Assembly: GCA_963728285.1 (NCBI GenBank)
Contig: CAVSJR010000002.1
Location: 339,891 to 403,890, forward strand
DNA from: CAVSJR01 sp963728285
GTDB lineage: Bacteria; Actinomycetota; UBA4738; HRBIN12
DNA length: 64,000 nt
Direction of reading: 5' to 3'
Shown: positions 1 through 9,365 of the stretch, in pieces
Layout of the letters: every line of letters starts with the position of its first letter
Position numbering within the stretch: the stretch's first letter is position 1
Position numbers and translations under genes: made by a program
The notes under the pieces: generated by a model
Told to the model about the DNA's origin: nothing
The model's input: the letters and a program-made list of their open reading frames with translations, nothing else
Databases searched by the model: none

Positions 1-987
1 ACGACGTCGCGACCTGGTACACGTGCTGTGCCCCGGGGCGATCGTGGCGGGTCAGCAGCTCGGACAGCTTCGGCCCGAGGACCTGGATCACCGCCAGGTT
101 CGCGAACGTCCCGACGGTGATGTAGCGGGTGGCCGCCCCGTATGCGCCGGCGTCGCTGGCGGACTGCAGCGCCCCGATCAGCAGCGTGTCGAGCCACAGG
201 ATGCCCACCTGAAAGAATCCCGCGAAGCTCCGGGGGGCGGTGAATCGCCAGAACTCGGAGGCGAGCGCCCTCGTCGCGACCTCTGCTGCGACTGGCTCCC
301 CGACCGGCTTGCTGCGCTCTGCCTTGCGGAGCAGCGCGAACAGCCAGACGAGCGCAAGCGCGAGGCCGACCGCGAAGGGGCCGCCCCAGGCAAGGGCGAC
401 CGCGGTCCCGCCGAGCGAAAACGAGGACCACCGGCAGCCTCGAGCGCGACCTGCATGCCGGCGCGAACGAACTTGTCCAGCACCACCGTCGGCCGCATCG
501 ATCCGAACCCGCGCGTCGCCGCGAGCACCACGGTGAACGCCGCGGCGGCCGGCACGAGCGGGCCGAGCACCCGGAGGTAGGGGACCAGCAGGCGAGGCGG
601 CGCCTGCTTCGCGAACACGTTCGAGAGCTCGGGCGCGTACGCCCAGACCACCACCCCGAACACAACGGCGATGGCCAGCACCGGCCAGAGCCCGATCGCG
701 ATGGTGCGGCGAAGGTCGTGGACGCGTCCGAGGGCGCGGTAGCGGGCGATGATTCGAACGAAGCCGGTGTCGGCGCCGAGCTCCGCGGTGTTGGCGAGGA
801 TCTGGAACAGGGCGATGGAGACGAAGAACGCGCCCAGCTGCTCGCTCGACAGTCCCTGCGCGAGGACGACCGTGAGGAGGAAGCCCAGGACGCCGTTGGT
901 CACCGCGCCCGCGAGATTGAGCGTGCCTCCACGGGCGACGGTGCGGAGGTTCCTCGCTCGATCGCCCTCCCCCGGGGGCGCGTCCAT
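1..987 (-). CDS. Polysaccharide flippase (Wzx/MATE-like), partial, frameshifted
   Basis: Polytopic membrane protein of the oligosaccharide flippase family, expected to move lipid-linked repeat units across the cytoplasmic membrane. The N-terminal part has a basic cytosolic start followed by hydrophobic helices (LGFLLTVVLAQ, VLAIAVVFGVVVW) and the usual 'LGxDTGFVRIIARY' type stretch. Near position 430 the frame is lost; the second frame carries on convincingly to the window edge (AVALAWGGPFAVGLALALVW, then WLDTLLIGAL). The 3' end lies outside the window. ATG 987 is preferred because GGGGTGA precedes it by about 8 nt; a GTG at 999 is possible. It is the last gene seen of the exopolysaccharide operon, directly behind a sulfotransferase. 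The break is probably a sequencing indel, since both halves are family-like. Confidence 0.8.
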
Positions 988-1006
988 GGCCGGTGTCACC
1001 CCGCCC

Positions 1007-1899
1007 TCACGAACGCCAGGCAAACGATCTCCCGAGGTCCTCGAACAGGCGCCGGTTCGGCTCGCGGAAGAAGTCCTCGAGCCTCGCGCGCATCTCCGGC
1101 GACATGGGCGCGTACGAGCGGGCGTTGTGCTGCTCGTAGCCGTCGAGCGACCACTCCGGGAGCTCCAGGAAATCCAGCACCTCCGCGAACACGCGCGCGG
1201 GCTCGGTGAAGAATTCCTCGGCTCCGATCACCAACATCTGTTCCGGGGGCAAAGTGTTCGCGCCATTGAATGATCTGATCGAGATAGAGGCCCGCGTGTC
1301 AGGTAGGAATGATGCTGGAAGTCGAAGCTGTGGTACGTGGGATCGGCGATCATGCGCTCCCGCTCGCCCTCGAGGCGCCCCGGCTCGGCCGCGATCGCCT
1401 CCTCGAACGACAGCGTCTCGAAGCCGCGGCCGAACTCGTGCTGGTACCCCGAGTACGCGCGCTCGATCGGATCGCGGAGCATGGCGATGAGCTTCGCCGA
1501 CGGCATCACCTCCGCCACCCTCCTCGGGACGAGCGGATGCAGCAGATAGTACGGACTCCCCTCCCCCGTCACGAGGTCGAAGCCCGTCCTGCGCTTGATC
1601 CATGAACGGTACGCCGTCGAGGGAAAGTGCCCCCGATACCAGTCGATCCCCTTGTCGTGATTCTTGTCGAAGTAGTGAGCGCCCTTGATGTTCGCCATCG
1701 TTCGCACGGCCGGGTGCTCCGCGAGATAGCGAGCGAGCGACGTCGTTCCCGAGCGCTGCGCCCCGAGGATCAGGAAGTCCGGGAGCGGACGAACGCTCGC
1801 GGTCAGGCGTCCGAACGTCAGCGCCGAACGCTTGCGCACGAGCCTCGACTGCGTCTGGACGCGGTCGGCGATGCTGGCACCGCTGCCCGGACGGCTCAT
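1007..1899 (-). CDS. PAPS-dependent sulfotransferase, frameshifted
   Basis: Transfers sulfate from PAPS to an acceptor, here presumably a sugar hydroxyl of the exopolysaccharide. The 5'-phosphosulfate loop is LILGAQRSGTTSLARYL near residue 45 and the 3'-phosphate motif is RDPIERAYSGYQHE. The reading frame is broken twice at about 1300 and 1245, next to GGG/CC and CCCCC runs. The pieces join as YLTRG, then LYLDQIIQWRE, then PPEQMLVIGAEEFF, which is normal family sequence. The C-terminus has the usual 'ARLxxFFxEPNRRLFEDLG' helix. ATG 1899 overlaps the stop of the upstream kinase-like gene (ATGA), showing translational coupling. Family membership is secure; the acceptor is inferred from context. 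Confidence 0.85.
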
Positions 1900-3198
1900 G
1901 CGTCCTCCTTTAGGACCTCGAGGAGCTCGTCGATCGTCGCTTCCCGCGCTCCGAGCGTGCCCTCGGAGCGACCCTCCTCGTAGCGCACGAATCGCTCCAG
2001 CAGGTACAGCGAGCTCAGCAGCCGGTGGTGGTCGCGCGGGACGCCGAGGGCCACGAGCGCACCCCCGGCCCGCTCCAGCCCCGTGCGGGCCGCCTCGCGG
2101 ACGCGCCGGCCTCCGGCGAAGGAGACGAGCTGGTAGTGAAAGTGGATCGGATCGAGCCCGAGGGGAACGCCGGCCTCGCTCCGCTCCCAGTCCCACAGAT
2201 GCAGCCGGCCACCCACGATCGAGGTGTTTCCGGGGGCGAGGTCACCGTGCCAGGCTCCGAACTCGATGTCGTCCGCGCCGTGCCGCTCCTCCAGGCCGTC
2301 GAGGATGCCCTCGACCTCGGCGCGACGTGCCTCCCCCGCCGCGTTCTCCACGCGGGCGCGAAGCGAGGGCCAATACGGATGTGCGGCCAGCGCGGAGCGC
2401 GAGCGGCCCGCCCGCTCGGCGATCTCGCGAAGGGTCGCGTCGGGGATATCGCCGTTCAGCGGCCCGGACCGAAGAAGGCGATGGGGCACCGGCGAGGTCA
2501 CCAGGATCTCCCTGCCCGCCCACGATTCGGTGCCGAGCAGCGCCGGCACGTCGAACGTCGACGGCGGCGTCTCGCCCCACGCGCGCAGGATGGAGGCCTC
2601 GTGCGTCACGAGCCGCGACGTCAGCGAGTTCCAGGCCACCTTGGCGTACCCGACGGCGCGGCCGTCGTAGGTCAGCAGCTGCAGCACGGGCTTCATGTTC
2701 GGGCGGATCGGCCCGAGGCTCACGGACATCGTGATGGCCGAGGTCCCGAGGTGGCGACGCAGGTGCTCGCTCAGCAGGAGCCCGCCCGCGTCGTGCCTCA
2801 TCGATCGAGCCGGCCAACGCGACGGAGATCGTGTCCCTCGCCGCGAACCCGGCGGCCGGCGTCCGAAGCGCCATCCCGACCGCCGCCTTGCGCAGCCTCG
2901 CGATCTGGGACATCCCCTGGTTGAACTGGCGAAGCGAGGCGGCGGCGGCCCGCGGGTGCAGGGTCGGCACCAGGAGCCGCGGATGACGGGCGTTCGGCAG
3001 GACCGAGAAGGTCTCGACGATGCGGAACCCGGCCGGCGGCTCCCCGCCTCCGACCCACACCTGCGGCGCGTGCGGCCACAGGACGTTCGCGACGCCCGCG
3101 AGGGAGGACGGCAGGTCGTCGCCTCGGCCGGCGGATCCGTTCGCCGCGTGCTCGCCCGAGATCACGACGCCCTCGCTCGACGCGCTCGAGGCGTTCAC
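1896..3198 (-). CDS. APH/choline-kinase-fold phosphotransferase of exopolysaccharide cluster, frameshifted
   Basis: The C-terminal half has a kinase-like fold of the aminoglycoside phosphotransferase type: catalytic loop WHGDLAPGN and metal-binding LWDWER. The N-terminal ~130 residues (FSVLPNARHPRLLVP, then RLRKAAVGMALRTP) precede a nucleotide-binding-like strand, LGPIRPNMKPVLQLL, and look like part of the same family. The frame breaks near 2805. I place the start at GTG 3198, because in the polymerase's corrected frame a TGA overlaps this GTG (GTGA), as elsewhere in the operon. That gives about 434 residues. No signal or membrane segment is seen. The substrate is unknown; phosphorylation of a sugar or a glycan terminus is only an inference from the neighbours (polymerase, sulfotransferases). 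Confidence 0.7.
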
Positions 3199-4548
3199 GG
3201 TCTCGTCGCCCCCGGCGACGCGAGCGCCCGAGCCCCGCTGCGGCCGCCGGAGCTCCGAGGGTCGGGGTTGGGCCGCCTCCTCGGGCAGCAGCGCCCGCAG
3301 CCCGAGCGCCATGGCCGCGAAGGTGATGTGGAGCTGCGCCGGCACCTGCCCGTAGAACGCCAGCTGAATGATCGAGATGACGACGACGACCTGCATCCAC
3401 AGGTTCAGATCGTCCCTGCCGCGTCGAAGTCGCCAGGCGACGAGCACGTACCACGCGACGAACAGGAGGGCGCCCGGAAAGCCGTGCGAGTACAACAGCA
3501 GCCACAGCTGCCCCTGCGTGCCGACCGACGGGAAGTTGGGATTGTCGTTGGGCTGCGGCGACCCGTAGCCGAGCATCGGCGACTCCAGCACGCCGGCCGT
3601 GGCCTGCGTGTAGAGCGTGAGCCTCCCCTGGTTGCTGTGCTGGTGCTCGAAGCGCTGCTCGATGAGGCCGCGAAGCGGGCTGAACCCGAGGATGAGGCCG
3701 ATGATGGCGACGCCGAGCATCATGCTCGCGAGCGGCTTGGTCCGTCCCTGGGCCGCGTACCGGAAGCCGGCGAAGATGATGCCGAGGCTGAGGCTGAGCC
3801 ACAGCCCTCGGTTCATCGAGACGACCAGCGGCACCAACGACAGCACGATCATCACGCGCATGAAGTTGCGAGCGAGCGTGGTCCGGTAGCGGCGGAACGC
3901 GAGGATGACGAACGGCATGAGCAGCGCGAACGACGCACCCCAGTCGTTGGTGTACTCGAACGGCGCGTTCGGCCTCGGCCACGGGTACCCGAGGAACTCG
4001 GCGATCTGCCCGAACCCCGGGTGCACCATGGTCTGCACGTAGGCGTTCGAGGCGATCGAGGCCGGAAGGAGCATCTCGACCGGCGTGCCGAAGGTGTACC
4101 CGGCGAGCAGGATGCCGAGGTAGCCGCCGACGACGGTCACGACCCACAGCGCGACCATGGGCATGATCACGGTGCGGTCGTCCAGGATGCTCCGAGGAGC
4201 GTTGAAGATGTAGAGGAACAGGATGGTCGCGGAGAAGTACTGCCCCGCCCGGAACAGGAACGGAATCCATCGGATGCCCTCGTCGAGCATCACGCCGGAG
4301 GCCAGCATCCAGAAGAGGAACAGCATCCACAGGCCGAAGCCCTTCGGCGCCCGCACCCGCTCGCGGACGAGCAACGAGAACGCCATGGGGATCGCGAGGA
4401 TCACCCAGACGAACCCGGCCAGCCCCAGCGCCCACCACACCGGGAACAACCCGAAGAGGGCGACGACGGGCCACCCGTAGGGAAGCCGCGGCAGACGAAC
4501 GCCCGCCGACCGCGACCTGGCGCGCCGGCGGGGCAGGACGGCGCTCAC
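3195..4548 (-). CDS. O-antigen ligase/polymerase family membrane protein (Wzy-like)
   Basis: About 450-residue polytopic protein with roughly ten or more hydrophobic helices, e.g. PVVALFGLFPVWWALGLAGF, VVTVVGGYLGILLAGYTFG and LQVVVVISIIQLAFYG. The Wzy_C-type loop is at residues 290-350 (RLTLYTQATAGVLESPMLGYG, then YSHGFPGALLFVAWYVL). It should polymerise or ligate lipid-linked exopolysaccharide units at the outer face of the membrane. An open frame runs on into the downstream kinase-like gene, but this apparent fusion is best explained by an indel in the CCCCC run near 3210: in the alternative frame the protein ends in TGA overlapping the next GTG. GTG 4548 overlaps the stop of the GT2 gene (GTGA). 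Confidence 0.8.
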
Positions 4549-5525
4549 GTGCCGCTCCCTCCGCTCACACGCCCCTCCCGACGGCGTGCGCCGCCTTCAC
4601 CACCCACGAAGGACGAAGGACGCCCCAGCGACACGAGGTACGAGATGTACCCTCGGGGCTGCCTCCAGTTGAGCCCGATCGACCGGCGGGCCCAGGACCG
4701 GGCCTCCCGCGCCTCCCCGGACGCCGCGTGCGCGAACGCCAGCCGGCCGTACATGCGCGAGAGGTTTCTCGGCGTCTTCAACTCCGGATGCTTCTCGAGG
4801 TGATAGTGGATCGCCTCGACCATCGTCTGCCATCGGTCGTTGAAGTAGGACACCGTCCAATTCACCGTGACGAGCGGCTCGGTGACCGCCACGAGCGGCG
4901 CGATCTTGGCGGCGCGCAGCAGCACGTCGTAGTCCTCACCGTAGCTGCCCGGGATCTCCTCGTCGATCAACCCGATCTCGTCGACGAACCGGTCGCGACG
5001 CATGAGCAGCGTCGAGGAATGGACCTCCGCCCGGCGTGACGTCGTGAGGTCGTCCAGCGTGACGCTGGTCTCCCGCGGCACGCGGGTGTGCGTCTTGCCG
5101 CCCGAGGCGAGCACGATGCCGCACGTGGCCATCGAGGCGCCGGGCTCGCGCCGCAGGGCCTCCATCTGACGGAGGAGCTTGTCGGGGTGCCACTCGTCGT
5201 CGTCGTCGAGGAACGCGAGGTACTCGCCCGCAGCGATCAACGCTCCGCTGTTTCGAGTCCCGGCGAGGCCCGGCGTGCGGACGTTTCGACCGATGTTCAG
5301 CACGCGGTTGCCCTGCACGGCGACGTCGGGACGAGCGGGCTCCTGGCGATCGAAGATCACGAGGCACTCGACATCCCCCTCGTAGCGCTGGCCGAGAACG
5401 CTGAGCACCGCCCTGCGCAGCATCTCCGGCCGGTCCCGGGTCGGGATGATGGCCGTCACGCTGGGCCACTCGTCGGTCGGCGTCGCCGCTCGCTCGGCCG
5501 TCACGGTGGCGTCCTCGGCGCTCAT
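4545..5525 (-). CDS. Family 2 glycosyltransferase (GT-A)
   Basis: 326-residue cytoplasmic glycosyltransferase adding a sugar to the growing exopolysaccharide repeat. The GT-A nucleotide-sugar fold is clear: VTAIIPTRDRPEMLRRAVLS at residues 23-42, LAGTRNSGALIAAGEYLAFL at 87-106 and the metal-binding aspartates LDDDDEWHPDKL at 106-118. The C-terminal part carries 'GSYGEDYDVLLRAA', the usual acidic acceptor-side motif (ED). No membrane anchor is apparent. The ATG at 5525 overlaps the sulfotransferase stop (ATGA) and is preferred over an in-frame start about 80 nt upstream, which lies inside that gene. Sugar donor and linkage cannot be told from sequence. Confidence 0.88.
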   Translation of the reverse strand: MSAEDATVTAERAATPTDEWPSVTAIIPTRDRPEMLRRAVLSVLGQRYEGDVECLVIFDRQEPARPDVAVQGNRVLNIGRNVRTPGLAGTRNSGALIAAGEYLAFLDDDDEWHPDKLLRQMEALRREPGASMATCGIVLASGGKTHTRVPRETSVTLDDLTTSRRAEVHSSTLLMRRDRFVDEIGLIDEEIPGSYGEDYDVLLRAAKIAPLVAVTEPLVTVNWTVSYFNDRWQTMVEAIHYHLEKHPELKTPRNLSRMYGRLAFAHAASGEAREARSWARRSIGLNWRQPRGYISYLVSLGRPSSFVGGEGGARRREGRVSGGSGT

Positions 5526-6499
5526 CGGTACCCGTACCGACGCTGGAGCGGCCACGTGACGGCGTGAACGAACGCCGCCTGTGATCGCGGCAGCTCGCGT
5601 CGCCACGCATCGTCCATCCGAAGGTCCAGGCGCCCGACCTTGAACCGCATCGGATTGCCCGAGACCGTGTGATTGGGCGCCAGGTCCACGGAGCGTTCAC
5701 CGAGGAACGCCAGCGACTCCTCATCGACGTCGAGTCCGGCGAACCGAGCCACCCGCTCCACCTCCGCTCGGGGATCCCGCAGGAGCGACTCGTACCGAAG
5801 GCGCATCACCGGCACCCCGGATGCCGGCAGGGCCTCGAACATCACGTTGAACGCCAACCAGTAGAGGCTCTGCCGGCCCGGATGGTAGCGCGGCATGTAC
5901 GACTCGCCCGCCACGACCTCGGGCTTTCGAACCTGCTTGGTCCAAGAGTACGCGACCCCGCGGCTGTCACGAACCATGTGGACCACGCGGGCGTCCAGGC
6001 CGCCCAGCCGTCCGAGCAGGAACGCGGTCGAGGCGTGCTTGCTGGAATCGACGACGATCCGCGCGCCGCTGACCGCGAGCGCCGCGCGGTACACCGGCAG
6101 GAGGTAGTCCGCGTAGCGCGCGAGGTCCGCGCGGTAGCGCCCCGGCGCTCCCGAGGCGAGCATGAGCGGGATGAAGCGATTGCGGTCGACGACCCGCTGA
6201 AGGGCGAGGACCTCGTCGAGGTCGAGACGGTCCCAGCCACCGAACGCACGATCTCCGACCTCGCGCCAGAACGGACAGGCGGAGAAGCGATCTCCGCAGC
6301 CGCACAACTGGTCCTCCCGCACGCCTCGCCCCCACAGGAAGACGAGCTCCCCGACGGGAAAGACGCCCGGAAGCTGTCCGACCACGCGCTCCAGCAGCGT
6401 GGTCCCGCTTCGACCGGACCCACCGATGTAGAGGACCGGCATCCGGCCGCCCGCCGACTCCCCGACGCCGATCCGTGCGCCCTCGGCCACCGCGCTCAC
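5522..6499 (-). CDS. Sulfotransferase family protein (second of the cluster)
   Basis: 325 residues, intact. The PAPS-binding loop is IGGSGRSGTTLLERVV at residues 25-40. The VDSSKHASTAFLLGRL stretch near 150 and HMVRDSRGVAYSW near 175 match the 3'-phosphate-binding region of the Sulfotransfer_3 type, which differs from the first sulfotransferase of this cluster. A CGCGDRFSACPFW segment near residues 65-78 is a cysteine-rich insert common in bacterial members. Expected to sulfate a carbohydrate, probably at a different position from the enzyme encoded at 1007-1899. Its start overlaps the stop of the Alg13-like gene (ATGA-type junction at 6496-6499) and it overlaps the GT2 start at the other end, so it is in the middle of the operon. 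Confidence 0.88.
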   Translation of the reverse strand: MSAVAEGARIGVGESAGGRMPVLYIGGSGRSGTTLLERVVGQLPGVFPVGELVFLWGRGVREDQLCGCGDRFSACPFWREVGDRAFGGWDRLDLDEVLALQRVVDRNRFIPLMLASGAPGRYRADLARYADYLLPVYRAALAVSGARIVVDSSKHASTAFLLGRLGGLDARVVHMVRDSRGVAYSWTKQVRKPEVVAGESYMPRYHPGRQSLYWLAFNVMFEALPASGVPVMRLRYESLLRDPRAEVERVARFAGLDVDEESLAFLGERSVDLAPNHTVSGNPMRFKVGRLDLRMDDAWRRELPRSQAAFVHAVTWPLQRRYGYR

Positions 6500-7047
6500 C
6501 CCCGCCTCCGAGCGTCCAGCACCCCGGCCGGCCGGAGGCGTTCCACGGCGAGCTCGAATCGGCCGACCGCCTCCTCGACGTGCGCATCGTTCGGGGCGGC
6601 GGTGAACGCACGGGCGCCGGTGACGGCGTCGTCCAGCAAGCCCCGGAGCTCCTCGAAGCTCTCGGCCATCTCGGCCTCTCCGAGGCCGCGGAGGCGAACC
6701 GCGAAGTCCACCTGATGATCATCGACGTTCTCGCCGTACCTCTTCACCCTCGGGACCACGATCGGCAGGCGCCCGAGCGTGCGGGCGAGCATCACGCTGC
6801 CCGTCCCGCCGTGGCACACCACCGCTGTTGCGCGCCCCAGAAACCCCTGCATCTCCGGAAACGTCAGGAAGTCGGCCCCCTCGGCCGACGCCGGAGGCTC
6901 GCCCGCCCCGTACTGGACGAAGCACCGGGCCCCGCGGCCCACGTCGCTTCGCGCCCAGTCGTCGATCCAGCCGACGAGCCGGGCGAACGGGTAGCGCTCG
7001 GTCCCAACGGTGACGAAGACCAGCGGTTCCATGGCGTCCGCGGCCAT
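6496..7047 (-). CDS. Alg13-like glycosyltransferase subunit (GT28 C-terminal domain, EpsE/PssE-like)
   Basis: Small GT-B half protein of about 180 residues that carries the donor nucleotide-sugar site: VFVTVGTERYPFARLVGWID at the N-terminus, FLTFPEMQGFLGRATAVVCHGG in the middle (positions of FPEM and the CHGGTGS loop are diagnostic), and PRVKRYGENVDDHQ. Such proteins act as a heterodimer with an Alg14-like membrane partner, here encoded immediately upstream at 7052-7501. They usually add the second sugar to a polyprenyl-PP-sugar. Start: ATG 7047 lies 4 nt after the partner's stop; ATG 7032 gives the more typical family N-terminus (MEPLVFVTVGT) and is an equal alternative. Confidence 0.85.
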   Translation of the reverse strand: MAADAMEPLVFVTVGTERYPFARLVGWIDDWARSDVGRGARCFVQYGAGEPPASAEGADFLTFPEMQGFLGRATAVVCHGGTGSVMLARTLGRLPIVVPRVKRYGENVDDHQVDFAVRLRGLGEAEMAESFEELRGLLDDAVTGARAFTAAPNDAHVEEAVGRFELAVERLRPAGVLDARRRG

Positions 7048-7051
7048 CGAA

Positions 7052-7501
7052 CTAGAGGAGGGCACCGACGAGCTCGCCGCGCGGATAGAAGCGGCGCTGC
7101 TCCTCCCACTGGAGGACCATGAGGTCGCAGATCGGATAGCACAGCCGCCCCGTGAGCGACGCACGGTCCATTCGCTCGTAGGCCTCGACGTAGACGGTCT
7201 TGATCCCGAGCGGCTTCGCGAGCACGAAGAAGGGGAACGCGACGCCCGCCCCGGTGGAGACGAGCACGTCGGGGCGCTCGCGGCGCAGGACCCGCCACGC
7301 CAGCCGGAGGTTGCGGAGCAGGTTCGGGATGTTTCGCTGGGTCGGATGGTGGGCCCAGTCGAGCCGCTCGCCCTCGAGCAGGGATCTCGCGTCGGTCTTG
7401 TCGAAGGTCACCCAGCTCCGGTCGTGCTTCTCCCACCAGGGGCGCAATTGGTGCAGCAGAAGCAGATGCCCCCCGGAGGAGCAGACGAGCAGGAGCTTCA
7501 C
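7052..7501 (-). CDS. Alg14-like glycosyltransferase membrane subunit (PssD/CpsF-like)
   Basis: 149 residues: N-terminal hydrophobic strand MKLLLVCSSGGHLLLLHQL with the SSGGH motif of the Alg14 family, then DVLVSTGAGVAFPFFVLAK and YVEAYERMDRASLTGRL, which are conserved in partners of Alg13-like subunits. It anchors the enzyme at the membrane and supplies the acceptor half of the GT-B fold. The GTG start at 7501 is one base from the TGA of the upstream sugar-phosphate transferase gene, and the Alg13-like gene follows 4 nt after its stop, so the three are cotranscribed and probably coupled. Confidence 0.87.
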   Translation of the reverse strand: MKLLLVCSSGGHLLLLHQLRPWWEKHDRSWVTFDKTDARSLLEGERLDWAHHPTQRNIPNLLRNLRLAWRVLRRERPDVLVSTGAGVAFPFFVLAKPLGIKTVYVEAYERMDRASLTGRLCYPICDLMVLQWEEQRRFYPRGELVGALL

Positions 7502-7502
7502 C

Positions 7503-8978
7503 TCAGTAGGCCCCGCGCGTGGACAGGAGCGTGGGGATGGTCTTCGCGACGATGAAGAAGTCGTAGGCCAGCGACCAGTTCTCGATGTAGAAGAGGTCGA
7601 GGCGGACGTACTCCTCGAAGCTCAGGTCGCTGCGGCCGCTGATCTGCCACAGGCCGGTGATGCCGGGCGGCACCTCGAGCCGGTCGAACTGCCACTCCTC
7701 GTACTCCCGCACCTCCTCGGGCAGCGGCGGGCGGGGACCGACCAGGCTCATGTCCCCGCGGATGACGTTCAGGATCTGCGGCAGCTCGTCGAGGCTCCAG
7801 CGTCGCAGCCAGCGCCCGACCTTGGTGACGCGGGGGTCGTCGCGGAGCTTGAACAGCGGGCCATCGGCCTCGTTCAGCGCGCGAAGCTCCTGGAGCATCT
7901 CGTCGGCCCCGACGCGCATCGTCCGGAACTTGAGGATCGTGAACGGGCGCCCGCGATGGCCGACGCGGCGCTGGCGGAAGAACACGGGCCCGGGCGACGT
8001 GAGCTTGACCATGGTGGCGATGACGATCCACAGCGGCAGCGTGGCGAGGACGCCGACGCTGGCGAGCGCCAGATCGAACCCGCGCTTCGCGATGGCCTGC
8101 GGGCCCGTCAGCCGGGCCGGACGCAGCGACAGCGCCATGAAGCCCCCGATCGGCTGCACGGACAGCCGCGAGGAGAGCACCTCGGGCAACGTCGCCGTCA
8201 CGCGGACCTCGACGCCCTCGAGGCGAACCACCTTCGCGACGTGGCCCATCTCGTCGACCTCGAGATCGCTCGCGGCGACGAAGACGCATTCGGCGCCCGT
8301 CTCGCGGATGATCTCCCGCAGGTCTCCGATGCTGCCGACCACCGAGTGGCCGTTCTGCGAGGGGTCCCGCTGCGCGGTCGAGACGAACCCGATCGGCTCG
8401 TAGCCCATGCTCGTGCGCCGCATGACCCCCTCGAGGTGGGTGGCCTCACGGTTGGTACCGACGATGAGGGTGCGGAACGTGAGCCTGCCGGCCGCCCGAA
8501 GGTGACCGATCCGCCAGTGCCAGACGCGACGGAAGAACAGCGTCGTGAGCAGGGACAACGCCCACGACAGACCGATCCACAGGCGCGAGTAGGACCCCTG
8601 GAACCAAAACGACAGCGTCACCAGGCCCGAGAGCCCGACGGAGACGGCCAGGATGATGCGCCGGAACTCCTCGGCGGGGGTGAAATGATGCGTGTCGTAG
8701 AGGTGGAAGGCCGTGAACACCGCCACGACGAACAACGGGGTGGCCAGGAGCAACAGCAGGAGGTCGCGGTCCGGGACCCGGAAATCGAACCGGATCCAGT
8801 AGGCGACGAGCAGGGCGGCGGCCACGGAGAGGGTGTCGGTCAGTGCCATGCGGCGAAACAGCCGACGGTACTGGCCTCGCGCAGACCAGCTCTCGACCTG
8901 CTGGGCAGATCGGATCGCCTCTCGGAGACGGTGGGTGCCGGCCTGCGAACCGGCGATATCCTCGACTCGACCCTGCAT
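7503..8978 (-). CDS. Exopolysaccharide polyprenyl glycosylphosphotransferase (WcaJ/WbaP type)
   Basis: 491-residue initiating enzyme that transfers a sugar-1-phosphate from UDP-sugar to undecaprenyl phosphate. Hydrophobic helices at about 45-65, 75-95, 105-125 and 135-150 are followed by a Rossmann-like CoA-binding-type domain (FRTLIVGTNREATHLEGV, 168-185). A further helix (300-325) leads into the catalytic domain with KFRTM at 350-354, WSLDELPQ at 394-401 and LVGPRPP at 412-418. It is the first gene of the exopolysaccharide operon; the preceding 387 bp hold no gene and should contain the operon promoter and leader. Which hexose-1-phosphate is used cannot be told. Confidence 0.93.
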   Translation of the reverse strand: MQGRVEDIAGSQAGTHRLREAIRSAQQVESWSARGQYRRLFRRMALTDTLSVAAALLVAYWIRFDFRVPDRDLLLLLLATPLFVVAVFTAFHLYDTHHFTPAEEFRRIILAVSVGLSGLVTLSFWFQGSYSRLWIGLSWALSLLTTLFFRRVWHWRIGHLRAAGRLTFRTLIVGTNREATHLEGVMRRTSMGYEPIGFVSTAQRDPSQNGHSVVGSIGDLREIIRETGAECVFVAASDLEVDEMGHVAKVVRLEGVEVRVTATLPEVLSSRLSVQPIGGFMALSLRPARLTGPQAIAKRGFDLALASVGVLATLPLWIVIATMVKLTSPGPVFFRQRRVGHRGRPFTILKFRTMRVGADEMLQELRALNEADGPLFKLRDDPRVTKVGRWLRRWSLDELPQILNVIRGDMSLVGPRPPLPEEVREYEEWQFDRLEVPPGITGLWQISGRSDLSFEEYVRLDLFYIENWSLAYDFFIVAKTIPTLLSTRGAY

Positions 8979-9365
8979 GGTCTCCTCTTACGACCCGATC
9001 CGGCTATTCAGCGGCACATTCGGTGACGGATGCCCCGAAAGGCGACGGCCGTGGATGTGGAGCGGCGCGCTTCCGGGGGTCGGTTCCTCCACACGGCCGA
9101 CACTACTCCGCTCCCCCAAACTACGCCATCCGGCGAACGGTTATGTTGTCTCCACTCATCGGAACCACGATGGACCTAGGGCATTCGGCCCCCCGGAGGC
9201 GAAGCCTACCGATGGGCGGCTAGTGTTTCCGCACGAGGGAACGATTCGGGCGGAGGGCGCCGGATGGCCACGGTGGGGATGGTTGGACGTACGACGGAGT
9301 TGCCCACCGGCGCGGCGCCGAAACCTCGTTGCGGGAGGACGCCGCTCCCAATGCCCTCCGGGGAA
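8979..9365. other. Intergenic leader between Tad operon end and exopolysaccharide operon
   Basis: 387 bp without a credible gene. Both flanking operons run on the minus strand, so this stretch must carry the end of the tad transcript and the promoter and 5' leader of the exopolysaccharide operon. I see no convincing -35/-10 pair or U-tract terminator. The one structured patch, at 9157-9214, is listed separately. A short hairpin CGCC-ATCC-GGCG sits at 9124-9135. Confidence 0.5.
9157..9214 (-). promoter_or_regulatory. Candidate structured leader RNA of the exopolysaccharide operon
   Basis: On the minus strand CATCGG (9214-9209) can pair with CCGATG (9162-9157), enclosing two smaller hairpins: AGGC-TTC-GCCT and GGGC-CGAAT-GCCC. 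This is a three-way-junction layout about 180 nt before the start of the sugar-phosphate transferase. It does not match the c-di-GMP-I riboswitch consensus. Stems are short, so chance folding is possible. Confidence 0.25.

Noticed and set aside
2242..4548. A polymerase-kinase fusion protein of 768 codons
   Set aside because: The corrected frame has a TGA overlapping GTG 3198 and the C-terminal 100 residues of the fusion frame are shadow sequence.
9157..9214. c-di-GMP-I (GEMM) riboswitch
   Set aside because: An ACCGATGG end-like string is present on the plus strand, but the GGGCAAACC and GACGCAAAGCC core blocks are not found, and the strand is wrong for the operon.
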